Of a DNA stretch of 64,000 bases, positions 62,701 through 64,000 are shown piece by piece. How positions within the stretch are numbered: the first letter of the stretch is position 1; the number at the start of each line of letters is the position of its first letter. Position numbers and translations under genes: made by a program. The stretch lies in assembly GCA_013347225.1 (NCBI GenBank), contig CP054595.1, positions 4,088,415 through 4,152,414 on the forward strand, written 5' to 3'. The stretch is from Candidatus Accumulibacter similis (GTDB lineage Bacteria; Pseudomonadota; Gammaproteobacteria; Burkholderiales; Rhodocyclaceae). Under the pieces are notes generated by a model. It did not search any database. It saw only the letters and a program-made list of their open reading frames with translations, and had not been told where the DNA came from.

Positions 62701-64000
62701 GCGAGCCCCCGTTCGCGCAAGACCGCGTCGATGGCGGCGGAGACGTCCAGGCCCGCCGCGCGCTTGGCGTTGATGGCGTTGAAGTCCTCGGCCCGGCTGC
62801 TGAAGAGCAGGAGGCTGTACGGATCGACGATCAGCCGGGCGATGCCGTTGCCGGCCGGCGAGTGGATGAAGACCTCGGAGTAGGCGCCGTGCTCGGTGCG
62901 CAGCGACAGCAGCAGCCGCTTCATCGCATCGTCCATCGTGAGTTGACCGAGCTTGTCCATCATCTCGATCGACTCGGGCTTCTGACGCAGCAGGAACATC
63001 CAGTCGGAGTTGTCCAGTGCCGCCTTCGCCGCCGGGTTGCGGTAGTAGTCGTCCACGCCCTGGGTGGCCGACATGAAGGCGCCCTTGTACTTGCGCGCGC
63101 GGCGGTAGCCGGCCTCGATGAACTCGGCGGTGGCGCCGCCGGAGAGCAGGTCCCAGGCCTCGTCGATGATCACGATCTTCTTGCGGTCGCGAGAGAAGTA
63201 CATCTCGCGCGTGATGCGGTACATGACGATCAGCAGCACCACGGTCTGCAGGTCCTTCTTGGACTTGAGCTCCTCGAGCTCCAGGACGATGAGGTCGGCG
63301 CCGAAGTCGATGCTGGCCTCGGAATCGAAGTACTTCCCGTAGGCGCCGTCGCGCGTGTAGGGGTGCAGCATCGCGGCGAGGTCTTTCAGCCGCCGGTCGC
63401 CTTCGCCGGCGGAGGGCGCGCCGTCGTCGTCGAGGCGTCCGGTCGCGAGCAGGTCGTGAATGTCGGTGACGGTCATGGCGCGGCCCTTGGCTTTCCAGAC
63501 CTTCTTGATCGCCGCACCCAGCGTTGAGTACTGAAAGCCGTCGAGCGACTCGCGCGGGGACACCATCTGCGCGAGCAGCGGCTGCAGGAGTTCCATGTCC
63601 TCGTCGATGTCCTCGACCAGGGGGAACGGGTTGAGCGAGAGTGCGGCGTCCTCGGTGAACTCGATGAAGCTGCCGCCGAAGTTGCGGCACGCCTTCTCGT
63701 AGGAGCGGCCGACGTCGATGATCCAGACGCGCGCGCCGGTGCCGAGGTAGGCGGCGGCGATCTCGTTCAAGAGCAGCGACTTGCCCGAGCCCGACGTGCC
63801 GGCGATCGCCACGTTGTAGTTGCCCGCCGGGTTGTCGTAGACATCGATCTGCATGATCTGGCCACGCCGGCCGCCGAACAGGAGCACCGGCGTGCCCGTG
63901 CCCTGCCACTCGGCGACGAGCGGCGCCAGGTGCACCGCGTTCGCCGAGGTCTTGGTGGTGACGCGCTTCATGCGCTGCAGATCGGCGTGGAACGGCGCCG
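62697..64000 (-). CDS. traC: Conjugation ATPase TraC (F-type VirB4), N-terminus cut by window edge
   Basis: The C-terminal 434 or so residues of the VirB4-like ATPase that powers pilus assembly. Walker A is AIAGTSGSGKSLLLNEIA, Walker B is KKIVIIDEAWDLLSGG, and the arginine-finger region SATQGVDDYYRNPAAK follows. The frame is open to the right edge: residues before the Met at 63971 (PFHADLQR) match the usual TraC sequence, so the gene starts outside the window. It overlaps trbI by four bases. Confidence 0.95.
   Translation of the reverse strand, partial: APFHADLQRMKRVTTKTSANAVHLAPLVAEWQGTGTPVLLFGGRRGQIMQIDVYDNPAGNYNVAIAGTSGSGKSLLLNEIAAAYLGTGARVWIIDVGRSYEKACRNFGGSFIEFTEDAALSLNPFPLVEDIDEDMELLQPLLAQMVSPRESLDGFQYSTLGAAIKKVWKAKGRAMTVTDIHDLLATGRLDDDGAPSAGEGDRRLKDLAAMLHPYTRDGAYGKYFDSEASIDFGADLIVLELEELKSKKDLQTVVLLIVMYRITREMYFSRDRKKIVIIDEAWDLLSGGATAEFIEAGYRRARKYKGAFMSATQGVDDYYRNPAAKAALDNSDWMFLLRQKPESIEMMDKLGQLTMDDAMKRLLLSLRTEHGAYSEVFIHSPAGNGIARLIVDPYSLLLFSSRAEDFNAINAKRAAGLDVSAAIDAVLRERGLA

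Noticed and set aside
1..64000. tRNA or rRNA genes, in particular a tRNA att site
   Set aside because: No cloverleaf-like or rRNA-like sequence was noticed at the integration site or elsewhere; the target is the guaA 3' end. I could not run a tRNA search.

Overview
The window is GC-rich DNA that looks betaproteobacterial (the housekeeping genes and codon use recall Rhodocyclales or Accumulibacter-like genomes; this is an impression, not a test). It has two parts. Positions 1-6686 are ordinary chromosome: a lactate-utilisation Fe-S protein (lutA, running off the left edge) divergent from an LldR-type regulator, then smpB, ratA, rnfH, a DUF4124 protein, and the purine genes guaB and guaA. From about 6690 to the right edge the DNA is an integrative and conjugative element (ICE) inserted at the 3' end of guaA. 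Its far end lies outside the window.

Layout of the ICE. (1) 6690-8243: repeat-rich attachment region and a P4-type tyrosine integrase. (2) 8253-16124: cargo, a DUF429 protein and, on the other strand, an unrecognised two-gene unit of a 1042-residue protein and a 1299-residue SF2-like helicase. (3) 16315-27052: the maintenance module, of the kind known from SPI-7, PFGI-1 and ICEclc relatives: AlpA regulator, small sigma factor, ParA, ParB, DUF2857, STY4528-like replication proteins, TIGR03761 protein, STY4534/DUF3577 protein, RadC, DUF932 and a second tyrosine recombinase. Several of these genes sit behind look-alike hairpin leaders. (4) 27053-27982: non-coding and rich in inverted and direct repeats. 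(5) 27983-32393 (minus strand): MerR regulator, VIT/VWA protein, HhH-GPD glycosylase-like protein and a PD-(D/E)XK-like protein. (6) 32620-51096 (plus strand): a compact seven-gene operon with an XRE-SNF2-DUF3883 helicase, MBL hydrolase, membrane protein, DUF1156 DNA methyltransferase, DUF499 ATPase, HEPN-SNF2 helicase and a sacsin-type ATPase ending in a degenerate HNH domain. (7) 51493-64000 (minus strand): an F-type conjugation operon traC-trbI-(S26 peptidase)-traW-traU-trbC-traN(split)-orf-traF-traH-traG.

How it fits together. The integrase and guaA-end repeats handle integration and excision. ParA/ParB and the STY45xx-like proteins maintain and replicate the element. The F-type secretion system transfers it. 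The cargo between these blocks looks like anti-phage or anti-plasmid defence. The seven-gene operon resembles DISARM in idea (helicase plus adenine methylase) but lacks the DrmA, DrmB and DrmC genes, and recalls the DUF499/DUF1156 pairs noted in defence islands. The two-gene unit at 9.1-16.1 kb matches no system I can name and, with the HhH/PD-(D/E)XK pair, is the best candidate for something undescribed. All functional statements come from reading motifs; no database search was run.
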